Origin: JAOAFX01 sp965649105
Lineage (GTDB): Bacteria; Hydrothermota; Tepidihabitantia; SM23-42; JAOAFX01
Direction of reading: 5' to 3'
Assembly (NCBI GenBank): GCA_965649105.1
Contig: CBFGJP010000051.1
Location: forward strand, 1-18,984
Length of the DNA: 18,984 bases
Of this stretch, positions 6,710 to 13,538 are shown one piece after another. The notes below the pieces were generated by a model. It had not been told where the DNA came from. It saw nothing but the letters and a program-made list of their open reading frames with translations, and did not search any database. The translations under genes and the position numbers were made by a program. How positions within the stretch are numbered: position 1 is the first letter of the stretch; every line of letters starts with the position of its first letter.

Positions 6710-7180
6710 TTAAATAGATAAAGGACATTTTAGTTTCCTCATTGCAGTGTAGGCAATTGCAAGGGCATCTATTGCATGGTTTGAAATACGTGTTTTATTT
6801 TTCAACACCATTCTTTCCATTATAAACCGCACCTGTTTTTTAGATGCCCTGCCATTTCCCGTCGTGGTAAGTTTTATCTGGGCCGGCGTATATTCAACAA
6901 AATTGATATTATTTTGCAACAACAAATAAATGATTGCTCCCCTCAATTCCGAAATTTTTATAAGGCTTGCAACATTTTTTTGGAAAAATGCCTTTTCTAA
7001 CGAAACTACTTCGGGCTTATAGTTGTTGATAATTGACTTTACCTCATTACAGATGAATGATATCTTTTTTAAATAATTCTTTGTGTTGGGTCTAATCGTT
7101 CCATATGCTACTTTTTTTCCATCTATGATTACTCCATAACCCGTTGCCGAAACACCGGGGTCGAGTCCCATTATCTTCAT
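6710..7180 (-). CDS. ruvC: Holliday junction resolvase RuvC
   Basis: RuvC is the dimeric endonuclease that cuts Holliday junctions symmetrically. The 156-residue protein has the RNase H-like fold signature: Asp7 in MGLDPGVSATGYGV, Glu62 in VVSLEKAFF, and Asp138 in the C-terminal NHAIDALAIA. The fourth metal ligand, Asp in E. coli, is His135 here; Thermus thermophilus RuvC also uses a His at this position, so the enzyme is probably active. The loop GNGRASKKQV is the conserved DNA-contact region. It follows yebC by 51 nt; no clear Shine-Dalgarno or good promoter is seen in the gap. Confidence 0.96.
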   Translation of the reverse strand: MKIMGLDPGVSATGYGVIIDGKKVAYGTIRPNTKNYLKKISFICNEVKSIINNYKPEVVSLEKAFFQKNVASLIKISELRGAIIYLLLQNNINFVEYTPAQIKLTTTGNGRASKKQVRFIMERMVLKNKTRISNHAIDALAIAYTAMRKLKCPLSI

Positions 7181-7231
7181 TTCAAAAAATTCTACAGGTC
7201 AATCAGTTATCAAAGATGAATTTAGAAATTC

Positions 7232-7990
7232 CTAATTCTGATTTGAGATTCTTTCCATCACTTCATCAGAGATGTCAAAGTTGCCGTATACATGCTGGAC
7301 ATCGTCAAGTTCATCAAGCGCCTCAAAGAGTTTTAATACCTTTTCTGCGTCCTTTTCATTCAAAGGGATGGTATTCTGCGGAATTTTTGTTATTTCGCTA
7401 CTTATGATTTCAATATTGTTATTTTTAAATATCTCTTTAATCTTATGAAATGTCTCAGGCGTCGTTATTACTTGATAATTATCATCTTCATTCTTCACAT
7501 CAAGTGCGCCACCATCAAGTGCAAGGCTGAGAACGGTATCTTCATCATATTTCTTGGCATTAATTGTGATGATACCACGGGTCTGAAATTGCCAGGCAAC
7601 CGAACCCTGAGTTCCTAAACTACCATTATGACGGGAAAGGATATGCTTTATCTCACTCGTTGTTCGGTTGCGATTATCAGTCACTGCTTCAATCAACAAT
7701 GCAACACCGTTTGGACCATAACCTTCATAAACAACTTCTTCAAGTGTCTGACCATCATTAAATTGTCCAGTACCCCTTTTAATCGCCCGTTCAATATTCT
7801 CATTGGGCATGTTTGCTGCCTTTGCTTCATCGATTGCCGTTCGCAATCTTGGATTTGTATTTGGGTCGCCACCGCCGTGGCGCGCCGCAATCGTTATTTC
7901 CCTAATCAATTTGGTAAATAATCTACCCCGGGCTGCATCCGCACCGGCTTTCTTTCTCTTAATTTTTGCCCATTTAGAATGTCCTGACAT
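7232..7990 (-). CDS. yebC: YebC/PmpR family protein
   Basis: A 252-residue member of the YebC/PmpR/TACO1 family. The N-terminus MSGHSKWAKIKRKKAGADAA is the family signature, followed by LFTKLIREITIAARHGGGDPNTN, the NMPNENIERAIKRGTG segment and EGYGPNGVALLIEAVTDNRNRT. These proteins are annotated as transcriptional regulators, but the mitochondrial relative TACO1 and some bacterial members act in translation. It is a common neighbour of ruvC, as here, and is the first gene of the unit. It has a strong Shine-Dalgarno (GGAGTGAG) and a separate promoter about 50 nt upstream. Confidence 0.97.
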   Translation of the reverse strand: MSGHSKWAKIKRKKAGADAARGRLFTKLIREITIAARHGGGDPNTNPRLRTAIDEAKAANMPNENIERAIKRGTGQFNDGQTLEEVVYEGYGPNGVALLIEAVTDNRNRTTSEIKHILSRHNGSLGTQGSVAWQFQTRGIITINAKKYDEDTVLSLALDGGALDVKNEDDNYQVITTPETFHKIKEIFKNNNIEIISSEITKIPQNTIPLNEKDAEKVLKLFEALDELDDVQHVYGNFDISDEVMERISNQN

Positions 7991-8042
7991 ATCTCACTCC
8001 TTTTTAAATATCTAGTCAGTTAAAATCACTTTCTACATATAT

Positions 8043-8070
8043 ATTTTAATCAAAAATTCACAGAAGTCAA
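8043..8070 (-). promoter_or_regulatory. Promoter of yebC-ruvCAB, divergent
   Basis: On the minus strand TTGACT (8070-8065), a 16 bp spacer and TAAAAT (8048-8043), 52 nt above the yebC ATG. The leader of about 45 nt carries a Shine-Dalgarno. Its -35 box lies back to back with the -35 box of the plus-strand promoter, separated by 3 bp. Confidence 0.62.
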
Positions 8071-8078
8071 GACTTGAC
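8066..8078. repeat. 13 bp perfect dyad spanning two divergent -35 boxes
   Basis: The sequence GTCAAG-A-CTTGAC is a perfect inverted repeat with a single central base. It covers most of both -35 boxes of the divergent yebC and lipoprotein promoters. It could be a regulator-binding site acting on both, or simply the consequence of two opposed TTGAC hexamers placed 3 bp apart. Confidence 0.4.
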
Positions 8079-8101
8079 ATAGTTCTTTTGCCGAATAATA
8101 T
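8074..8101 (+). promoter_or_regulatory. Promoter of the small lipoprotein gene, divergent
   Basis: On the plus strand a consensus TTGACA (8074-8079), a 16 bp spacer and TAATAT (8096-8101), 21 nt before the ATG at 8123, with an AAAGGAG Shine-Dalgarno in the leader. It diverges from the yebC promoter. Confidence 0.68.
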
Positions 8102-8122
8102 TAGGAAATCAAAGGAGTTGAG

Positions 8123-8425
8123 ATGTTCATCAAAACATTAAAATTAAGTATCACTTCAATTTTAATCTGTGCGATGTTATTAACAAGTTGTGCCCCTGGT
8201 AATGAAAGATGGAATCAGAATATCAATCCGGGTAAAAAGGCTGGTTTCTGGGCAGGATTATGGCATGGTATGATTCTGATCATAACTTTTGTCGTCAGCC
8301 TTTTTACAAAAGATGTTGGCATTTATGAAGTCAATAACACAGGCTGGCCCTACAATTTAGGTTTTATACTTGGGCTTTGTTTTACAATCGGTGCCCCATG
8401 GAGATGGCGACCATTTAGACGTTAA
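8123..8425 (+). CDS. Small membrane lipoprotein, conserved hypothetical
   Basis: A 100-residue protein with a lipoprotein signal peptide: Lys4 and Lys7, a hydrophobic stretch, and lipobox LTSC with Cys23 as the lipidation site. The mature part starts APGNERWNQNINPG, then KAGFWAGLWHGMILIITFVV and SLFTKD, which look like a membrane segment at about 40-61. It continues with VGIYEVNNTGWPYNLGFILG, a second hydrophobic stretch, and a basic tail (WRWRPFRR). I recognise the AGFWAGLWHG/IYEVNN/YNLGF pattern as that of an unnamed small protein found in many bacteria; no function is known to me. It has its own promoter and Shine-Dalgarno, stands alone, and ends 11 bp from a convergent gene with no hairpin terminator between. 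Confidence 0.82.
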   Translation: MFIKTLKLSITSILICAMLLTSCAPGNERWNQNINPGKKAGFWAGLWHGMILIITFVVSLFTKDVGIYEVNNTGWPYNLGFILGLCFTIGAPWRWRPFRR

Positions 8426-8436
8426 TACTTTAAAGA

Positions 8437-9393
8437 TTATTGTTTGAGAACTGCGTTATAGGCAAATATACTAAAGATTCCGCCGGTATGAATGAATATT
8501 ACTTTTTTGTATTTTCTCTTTTCTAAATCCTTTAGCATTCCATAAAACGCCTTGCCGGTATAGACCGGCTCAAATATGATTCCCTTTTTGGCGAGCATTT
8601 TTATTGTTTCAATCTCTTCAGGATAGGGAATTCCGTATCCCTCGCCCACAAATCCATCAATGAGCGTAATATCCTGCGCTTGCAATCTTATTTTCAGATT
8701 GAATCTGTCTATCGCCTTTTCACAAATATCGTTTATCTTATTTGTAAAATATTCAATTGTATCACAGATTATTACACCCTTTAAATCTATATTGACCTTC
8801 ATTAATTTTTTGCCTAATAATAGCCCAGAATATGTTCCGCCTGAGCCCACTGCACAATAAACTGCGTCAATTCTCTCTTTTTTAATAAAACCTGCCATTT
8901 CTTTCATACAATCAATATAGCCAAGTGCGCCAATTTCATTTGAGCCACCTTCAGGAATTATGTAGGCCCTTTTACCCGTAAGTTTCTTTGCGTATTCAGC
9001 CATAATTTCATCTCTATTTTTGTATTCTTCAGGTGTTATAAACTTTATTTCGGCACCAAGCAACTGATCAAGCAGCAAATTACCCGTATACTCAGGTTCA
9101 TCTTTTGTCCTTAAGAATAAATGGCAATCATATCCAAAAATCTTACAGATTGCGACGGCTGTTCTACAATGATTGGATTGGACCGCACCACAGGTGATTA
9201 TCGTATCGCATTTTTTATCTTGTGCATCAGCAATAAAGTATTCAAGTTTTCGGATTTTATTTCCTGAAATCAACAAGCCATTTAGGTCATCCCTTTTTAA
9301 ATAAATTTTTGTTTTTTTAACAATACCTTTTAATTCCTCAATCGGTGTGGGTTTTGTTATCTTGATTGGTTTGATAATCTTTGTTTTTTTCAT
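8437..9393 (-). CDS. PLP-dependent D-cysteine desulfhydrase / ACC deaminase family enzyme
   Basis: A 318-residue fold-type II PLP enzyme. The motif YLKRDDLNG then LISGNKIRKLEY contains the PLP lysine (Lys46). CGAVQSNHCRTAVA is the family's substrate and cofactor segment, and VGSGGTYSGLLLGKK binds the PLP phosphate. Members act on D-cysteine (to pyruvate, sulfide and ammonia), 1-aminocyclopropane-1-carboxylate or related D-amino acids; sequence reading alone does not choose between these, although D-cysteine desulfhydrase is the commoner activity. The ATG has a strong AAAGGAG close upstream, so I keep this start although it lies 56 bp inside the 3' end of the tRNA nucleotidyltransferase-like gene. 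That overlap implies co-transcription with it. Confidence 0.88.
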   Translation of the reverse strand: MKKTKIIKPIKITKPTPIEELKGIVKKTKIYLKRDDLNGLLISGNKIRKLEYFIADAQDKKCDTIITCGAVQSNHCRTAVAICKIFGYDCHLFLRTKDEPEYTGNLLLDQLLGAEIKFITPEEYKNRDEIMAEYAKKLTGKRAYIIPEGGSNEIGALGYIDCMKEMAGFIKKERIDAVYCAVGSGGTYSGLLLGKKLMKVNIDLKGVIICDTIEYFTNKINDICEKAIDRFNLKIRLQAQDITLIDGFVGEGYGIPYPEEIETIKMLAKKGIIFEPVYTGKAFYGMLKDLEKRKYKKVIFIHTGGIFSIFAYNAVLKQ

Positions 9394-10726
9394 ATATCTC
9401 CTTTGCCAATTTTAATCCCTCTTCTTTGGTCAAAATTTTCCCCTCCAGTTGTAGATCAAGAAGTTCTTGAAGGATGATTTTAAAAACCGGACCTGGCTTT
9501 AAGCCAAGGGCAATTAAATCATATCCATTTACCAATCTTTCAACCTTTGGTTTTGCATCGTCAGCTCTTTTCAATTCAATCATTTTTAAAAATGTCTGTT
9601 CTAAGTGTTTCGTTCTTCCACCCGTTGCATATCCATCGGCCCAAGCAAGCATCATTGCGCCGAAATAATCTTCCCCAAGATTTCTAAAAAATCTCCTGAT
9701 GGCGCGGTCAGTAAGCTCTTCATTTGTGGCGAGGAGATGCGGACGCATATGTTCTTTTACAAGTTTTTTAATCATCTGAACATCACTCCGTGAAAGTTTC
9801 AATCGTTTATACCCAATTATTTCAACAATCTTTGCGCCCTTTGTATCATGACCATAAAAATGAACATCTCCTTCTTTGATTAAAAATGTATCAGGTTTAG
9901 CAATATCGTGGAATAACCCGGCGATTTTCAAAAGCGCTTTTCTCTTTTCAAGAGAAAAATATTGTGAAAATTCAGGTTCAATTTCTCTGAAAAATCCTTT
10001 TTGCATAAGGATTTCAAGTGTCTGGTAAGTACGCAAAGAATGTCCCCACAGAAATTCATCCTCAATTATTTTTTTTGCCTCGGGGAAGATCTGTCGGAAT
10101 AATCCAAGTTCATTCATTTTTAAAATTACTTTATATGAAGTCGATGCTAAAACTATGCGAATAAATTCGTAGCCGATTCTTTCTTTGGCGATACCCTTTA
10201 GACTTACCCGTTTTGCAAATTTATAAAATTCTTTATCAATTTTGAAATCCAATTCAAGCGCAAATCTGAATCCCCGCAATACCCGCAATGGGTCATCCTT
10301 GAGTGAATTTTCCGAAGTTAAGCGAATTATCCTTTTTTTAAGATCGCCTAATCCATTATGCAAATCAATAAATTCGAATGTATCTAAATCCACTGCCATT
10401 GCGTTTATTGTAAAATCGCGTCTTTGTAGATCATTACTTATACTCTCTTTATAGCCTATAAAATCATAGATTTTATTATCCTTTACTACCCTTGCCTCAT
10501 CATCCTCTTCACTAAGTAGAACAAATGCACCATTCAATGCCTTTGCCACCTTCCGGGCAAAATATATGCCCGAACCAGATACTGCGAAGTCATAGTCATT
10601 GGGGGCAAAACCAAGCAACATATCGCGAATCGTTCCACCGACAAGATAAATTTTCTGCCTTCTTTTCAGGGCAGTAATCTGTCCAATGCCTTCGTCATTT
10701 CTTATCTCATCGATCAGCTGTTCCAT
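9338..10726 (-). CDS. CCA tRNA nucleotidyltransferase / poly(A) polymerase family protein with HD domain
   Basis: A class II nucleotidyltransferase of about 462 residues. The head has LVGGTIRDMLLG and the metal-binding DYDFAV. RRDFTINAMAVD and DDPLRVLRGFRFALEL follow, which are the conserved nucleotide-recognition segments of the family. An HD domain (LFHDIAKPDTF, FYGHDTKGA) sits near residues 270-300. It would add all or part of the CCA end to tRNA, or belong to an A-adding or poly(A) polymerase subclass; I cannot separate these by eye. The frame also has a GTG at 10729, but the promoter -10 box is 6 nt above the ATG at 10726, and a transcript starting there would begin on the ATG, so I choose the ATG. 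No Shine-Dalgarno is present. Confidence 0.92.
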   Translation of the reverse strand: MEQLIDEIRNDEGIGQITALKRRQKIYLVGGTIRDMLLGFAPNDYDFAVSGSGIYFARKVAKALNGAFVLLSEEDDEARVVKDNKIYDFIGYKESISNDLQRRDFTINAMAVDLDTFEFIDLHNGLGDLKKRIIRLTSENSLKDDPLRVLRGFRFALELDFKIDKEFYKFAKRVSLKGIAKERIGYEFIRIVLASTSYKVILKMNELGLFRQIFPEAKKIIEDEFLWGHSLRTYQTLEILMQKGFFREIEPEFSQYFSLEKRKALLKIAGLFHDIAKPDTFLIKEGDVHFYGHDTKGAKIVEIIGYKRLKLSRSDVQMIKKLVKEHMRPHLLATNEELTDRAIRRFFRNLGEDYFGAMMLAWADGYATGGRTKHLEQTFLKMIELKRADDAKPKVERLVNGYDLIALGLKPGPVFKIILQELLDLQLEGKILTKEEGLKLAKEIYEKNKDYQTNQDNKTHTD

Positions 10727-10732
10727 CACGAT

Positions 10733-10760
10733 ATTTTATCTATTATACAAGCGGTGTCAA
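10733..10760 (-). promoter_or_regulatory. Promoter of tRNA nucleotidyltransferase-like gene
   Basis: On the minus strand TTGACA (10760-10755), a 16 bp spacer and TAAAAT (10738-10733). The ATG at 10726 is 6 nt below, predicting a leaderless mRNA. A TATAAT-like box inside the spacer is only 7 bp from the -35 and so does not pair with it. Confidence 0.66.
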
Positions 10761-10787
10761 CTAAGTGAAAACTAATTTAACGAAAAT

Positions 10788-11633
10788 TCAAAGATTCAGG
10801 GTTTTTATAAATTCAACAAGGGCATTTTGCCACGGACGTAATTTTTTACCAAATAAAAATTCATAATTTTTTGAACCAAGCGGGGCAAATTTGGGTCTCG
10901 GCGCGGGCAAATTCAATTCATCGGTTTTAACTGGAATCAATTCGGTGTTAAATTTCATAATCTCCTTTGCTTTCAATAAAAAATCAAGCCAAGTTCCATA
11001 ATCTCCATTTACAATATGATATGTGCCATAATTTTCTGATTTAATTATATTAAAGATTGCTTCAGCAAGGTCTAAAACATAGGTGAAAGAGCCAATCTGG
11101 TCACAGATGACGCTTATAGAATGGGGTTTTTCCCGCTGTTGTAAAAATTTTGAAGCAAATGTCTTAGAATTTTTTCCAAAAAGCCATGATGTGCGCACAA
11201 TATAAAAGCGGTTATAAGTTTCTCGGATATACTTTTCACCAAGATATTTGGTTTTTCCATATTCACTTATTGGGTTGGGTTCGTCGTATTCATAATATGG
11301 TTTCTCGGAATTCCCATTAAATACAAAATTTGTGCTTGTATACAGCAATTTCGCATTTATTTTGCGGGCACTTATTGTGATACCGAGGGTTGAAAGTGTG
11401 TTTATTCTAAATGCCAGCTCGGGGTCTCGTTCGCAGGCATCCACATCGCTCAGCGCAGCAAAATGGAGGATGATATCCGGTTTATAATTTATGATTGTCT
11501 CATTGACTTTTTTGAAATCCGATATATCAAGTTGCGGTACATCCACCCCCAAATGATTGACATTCTCTTTTCTGAGCAGATATTGCATCGCATTACCCAA
11601 ACATCCCTGCGAACCAGTAATAAAGACCTTCAT
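10788..11633 (-). CDS. rmlD: dTDP-4-dehydrorhamnose reductase (RmlD) family protein
   Basis: An SDR-type NAD(P)H-dependent reductase of 281 residues. The nucleotide-binding GSQGCLG (Gly7, Gly10, Gly13) starts the Rossmann fold. QLDISDFKKV, KPDIILHFAALSDVDACE, YTSTNFVFNG and the catalytic YGKTK (Tyr125, Lys129) follow, with YHIVNGDYGTWLDF near the C-terminus, all typical of RmlD. RmlD makes dTDP-L-rhamnose for cell-surface polysaccharide. No rmlA, B or C is in the window, so it stands apart from a rhamnose cluster and could act on a related nucleotide sugar. A TATAAT lies 8 nt before the ATG with no Shine-Dalgarno, so the mRNA is probably leaderless. Confidence 0.88.
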   Translation of the reverse strand: MKVFITGSQGCLGNAMQYLLRKENVNHLGVDVPQLDISDFKKVNETIINYKPDIILHFAALSDVDACERDPELAFRINTLSTLGITISARKINAKLLYTSTNFVFNGNSEKPYYEYDEPNPISEYGKTKYLGEKYIRETYNRFYIVRTSWLFGKNSKTFASKFLQQREKPHSISVICDQIGSFTYVLDLAEAIFNIIKSENYGTYHIVNGDYGTWLDFLLKAKEIMKFNTELIPVKTDELNLPAPRPKFAPLGSKNYEFLFGKKLRPWQNALVEFIKTLNL

Positions 11634-11641
11634 TCATCTTG

Positions 11642-11669
11642 ATTATATTGGATTTTTGTCCGGCGTCAA
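11642..11669 (-). promoter_or_regulatory. Promoter of rmlD-like gene
   Basis: On the minus strand TTGACG (11669-11664), a 16 bp spacer and a perfect TATAAT (11647-11642). The ATG at 11633 is 8 nt below the -10 box. The ten bases ending at the -35 core (AAGTCTTGAC) are the same as at the yebC promoter. Confidence 0.7.
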
Positions 11670-11689
11670 GACTTAATTACCATTTCCCA

Positions 11690-11717
11690 TTGACAATCAA
11701 ACAAAAATATATATTAT
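11690..11717 (+). promoter_or_regulatory. Promoter of lipoprotein-pilT-pilT-recG unit
   Basis: On the plus strand a consensus TTGACA (11690-11695), a 16 bp spacer and TATTAT (11712-11717). The lipoprotein ATG is 32 nt below, with an AAAGGAGG Shine-Dalgarno in the leader. No other clear promoter is seen up to recG, so this may drive the whole plus-strand unit. Confidence 0.65.
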
Positions 11718-11749
11718 TTATATTATCAAATTACCAAAAAGGAGGCCTT

Positions 11750-12469
11750 ATGAAAAAATTATATGGTTTTCTGGCTATAGTCATATTTTTTGGCTGTGAA
11801 ACAGGAATGGAAGTGAACCTTGAATGTTGGGTTAAACACACGGCAGAAGTGGTAAATGTGGAGACAAGTATACTGGGAGAAAAGTCTCAAGTATTTGTGA
11901 ATTTAACTTGGGGTTGGACTTTACAAAGACCGCAGATTGATGCAGTGATTGTTGAACGGAGTAACGATTCAATTACTTTTGTTGCCCTTGACACAGTACC
12001 GATAGATACCTTAATGTATTTCAATGATGCAGATACTCTACTCCGACCAAATACAAAGGTTTATTACCGATTAAATTCGCTCTACGGAAGATCAACTGAC
12101 CATATTATCGATGTTGCCGTAGAAATCCCGTCGGTACAACATTTTTATAAACCAGATACTGAATTCATTGCTATTGGAAATGATACCCTATCCATCTCTT
12201 TTTCCCGCTTATCAGGATTTGATACCACGGATATTGCAATATACAAAGGAGCACCAAAATCTATTGATAGTCTTCTTAACTATTTGACAAATCCCATATA
12301 CGATACAACAATTGCCGATACGATTATAAACATCAGCAATGCTGATTCGCTATTCCCCATAGATACATTGCCCTACACCATTAGGATTAGTTCTTCAAAA
12401 ATGTCCGGGTTTGATTACATTACTGACACATCTATTGGTTTTCGCGCTTTTATTAGAACTTCGAAATAA
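11750..12469 (+). CDS. Putative lipoprotein with fibronectin III-like domain
   Basis: A 239-residue protein. The frame is open further upstream, but the ATG at 11750 follows an AAAGGAGG Shine-Dalgarno and begins a signal peptide (MKKLYGFLAIVIFFGC). Cys16 is a likely lipidation site, though Phe at -3 is off the usual lipobox. The mature part has the rhythm of a fibronectin III fold: VFVNLTWGW, VIVERSNDSITFVAL, then YFNDADTLLRPNTKVYYRL. The second half is rich in Asp, Thr and Ser (DTTIADTIINISNADS) and is probably another beta domain. I do not recognise a named family. It precedes pilT by 4 nt, so it is co-transcribed with the pilus ATPases and could be a surface or pilus-related component; that link is inference. 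Confidence 0.75.
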   Translation: MKKLYGFLAIVIFFGCETGMEVNLECWVKHTAEVVNVETSILGEKSQVFVNLTWGWTLQRPQIDAVIVERSNDSITFVALDTVPIDTLMYFNDADTLLRPNTKVYYRLNSLYGRSTDHIIDVAVEIPSVQHFYKPDTEFIAIGNDTLSISFSRLSGFDTTDIAIYKGAPKSIDSLLNYLTNPIYDTTIADTIINISNADSLFPIDTLPYTIRISSSKMSGFDYITDTSIGFRAFIRTSK

Positions 12470-12473
12470 AAAT

Positions 12474-13538
12474 ATGCCCAACATTGAAATCGATGTCCTT
12501 TTAGAAGAACTTGTTTTAAGAGAGGGTTCTGATTTACATCTTCGGGTAGGTGAACCACCTATTTATCGGGTAGCCGGAGAACTTCAAAAATCTGATTATC
12601 CGCCGGTCACACAAGAAGATATGGAAAGGTTAATATATGGCTTGATGAAACCTGCACAGCGTGAGGTATTTGAAAAAAACCTTGAATTCGATATGGCATA
12701 CGAAATTCCTGGAGTAGCGAGATTCCGGGTTAATTGTTTTAAGCAAATGGGCAATATTGGTGTGGTAATGAGGATAATACCATTAAAGATTAAGACTATC
12801 GATGAATGGGGATTTCCTGCCGTTTTAAAAAGGATTGCTGAATTGCCCAGGGGTTTGGTACTTGTTACTGGTCCCACTGGTAGCGGAAAATCAACAACCC
12901 TCGCGGCGATGATTGAACACATCAATCAACATTTTCGTAAGCACATCATCACGATTGAAGACCCGATTGAATTTTTACACCGTGATAAACTGTCAATTAT
13001 TGAACAAAGAGAAATTGGCATTGATACGAAGTCTTATGCGGAGGCGTTAAGGCGTGCAATAAGACAGAATCCGGATATTATATTGGTCGGTGAGATGCGG
13101 GACCTTGAAACAATGGCGCAGACTATTACCGCGGCTGAAACAGGTCATTTAGTTTTTTCCACACTCCATACGATTGATGCCGTTCAGACCATAGATCGTA
13201 TCATAGATGTTTTTCCGCCCTCACAACAACAGCAGATAAGACTTCAGTTATCAACGACTCTACAAGCGGTAATAACTGAAACGCTGGTGCGCAGAAAAGA
13301 TGGACAGGGGCGCGTTGCAGCATTTGAAATTATGATATGCACACCAGCAATTCGTAGTGCAATTCGCGAAGCGAAAACCCCACAAATCTATTCTGCGATA
13401 CAGACAGGTTCAAGGCTTGGTATGATACAAATGGACCAGTATTTGCGCAACCTCTTAAATCAGGGAATAATTGAATACGAAGAGGCACTGGCACATTGTT
13501 CCAACCCTGATGAATTCGAAAGGCGGGTGTCAGCATGA
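12474..13538 (+). CDS. pilT: Type IV pilus retraction ATPase PilT, first copy
   Basis: PilT is a hexameric secretion-type ATPase that depolymerises type IV pili and powers twitching and DNA uptake. The 354-residue protein starts at MPNIEIDVLLEEL, with an N-terminal PAS-like region (EGSDLHLRVGEPPIYRVAGEL) followed by Walker A GPTGSGKST (133-141), the Asp box (TIEDPIEFLH), Walker B DIILVGEMRD (201-210), the His box AAETGHLVFSTLHT, and the AIRxxIR-type C-terminal motif AIRSAIREAKT. An upstream frame extension overlaps the lipoprotein gene and lacks PilT similarity, so I use the ATG at 12474, although no good Shine-Dalgarno is visible. The stop overlaps the second copy by 4 bp (ATGA). Confidence 0.95.
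   Translation: MPNIEIDVLLEELVLREGSDLHLRVGEPPIYRVAGELQKSDYPPVTQEDMERLIYGLMKPAQREVFEKNLEFDMAYEIPGVARFRVNCFKQMGNIGVVMRIIPLKIKTIDEWGFPAVLKRIAELPRGLVLVTGPTGSGKSTTLAAMIEHINQHFRKHIITIEDPIEFLHRDKLSIIEQREIGIDTKSYAEALRRAIRQNPDIILVGEMRDLETMAQTITAAETGHLVFSTLHTIDAVQTIDRIIDVFPPSQQQQIRLQLSTTLQAVITETLVRRKDGQGRVAAFEIMICTPAIRSAIREAKTPQIYSAIQTGSRLGMIQMDQYLRNLLNQGIIEYEEALAHCSNPDEFERRVSA

Noticed and set aside
7186..7213. Possible promoter for ruvC (TTGATA, 16 bp, AATTTT)
   Set aside because: The -10 match is poor. The spacing to the ATG (5 nt) fits the leaderless pattern, but with such AT-rich sequence I cannot support it.
10727..10729. GTG start for the tRNA nucleotidyltransferase-like gene
   Set aside because: It is only 3 nt below the -10 box, upstream of the expected transcript start; the next codon is ATG at the expected position.
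11639..11749. N-terminal extension of the lipoprotein frame up to 11639
   Set aside because: The extension would cover the promoter and Shine-Dalgarno and would bury the signal peptide. The ATG at 11750 has AAAGGAGG directly upstream.
12411..12473. Extension of the first pilT frame into the lipoprotein gene
   Set aside because: The extra 21 residues lie inside the lipoprotein coding region and have no PilT similarity; the family N-terminus starts at about 12474.
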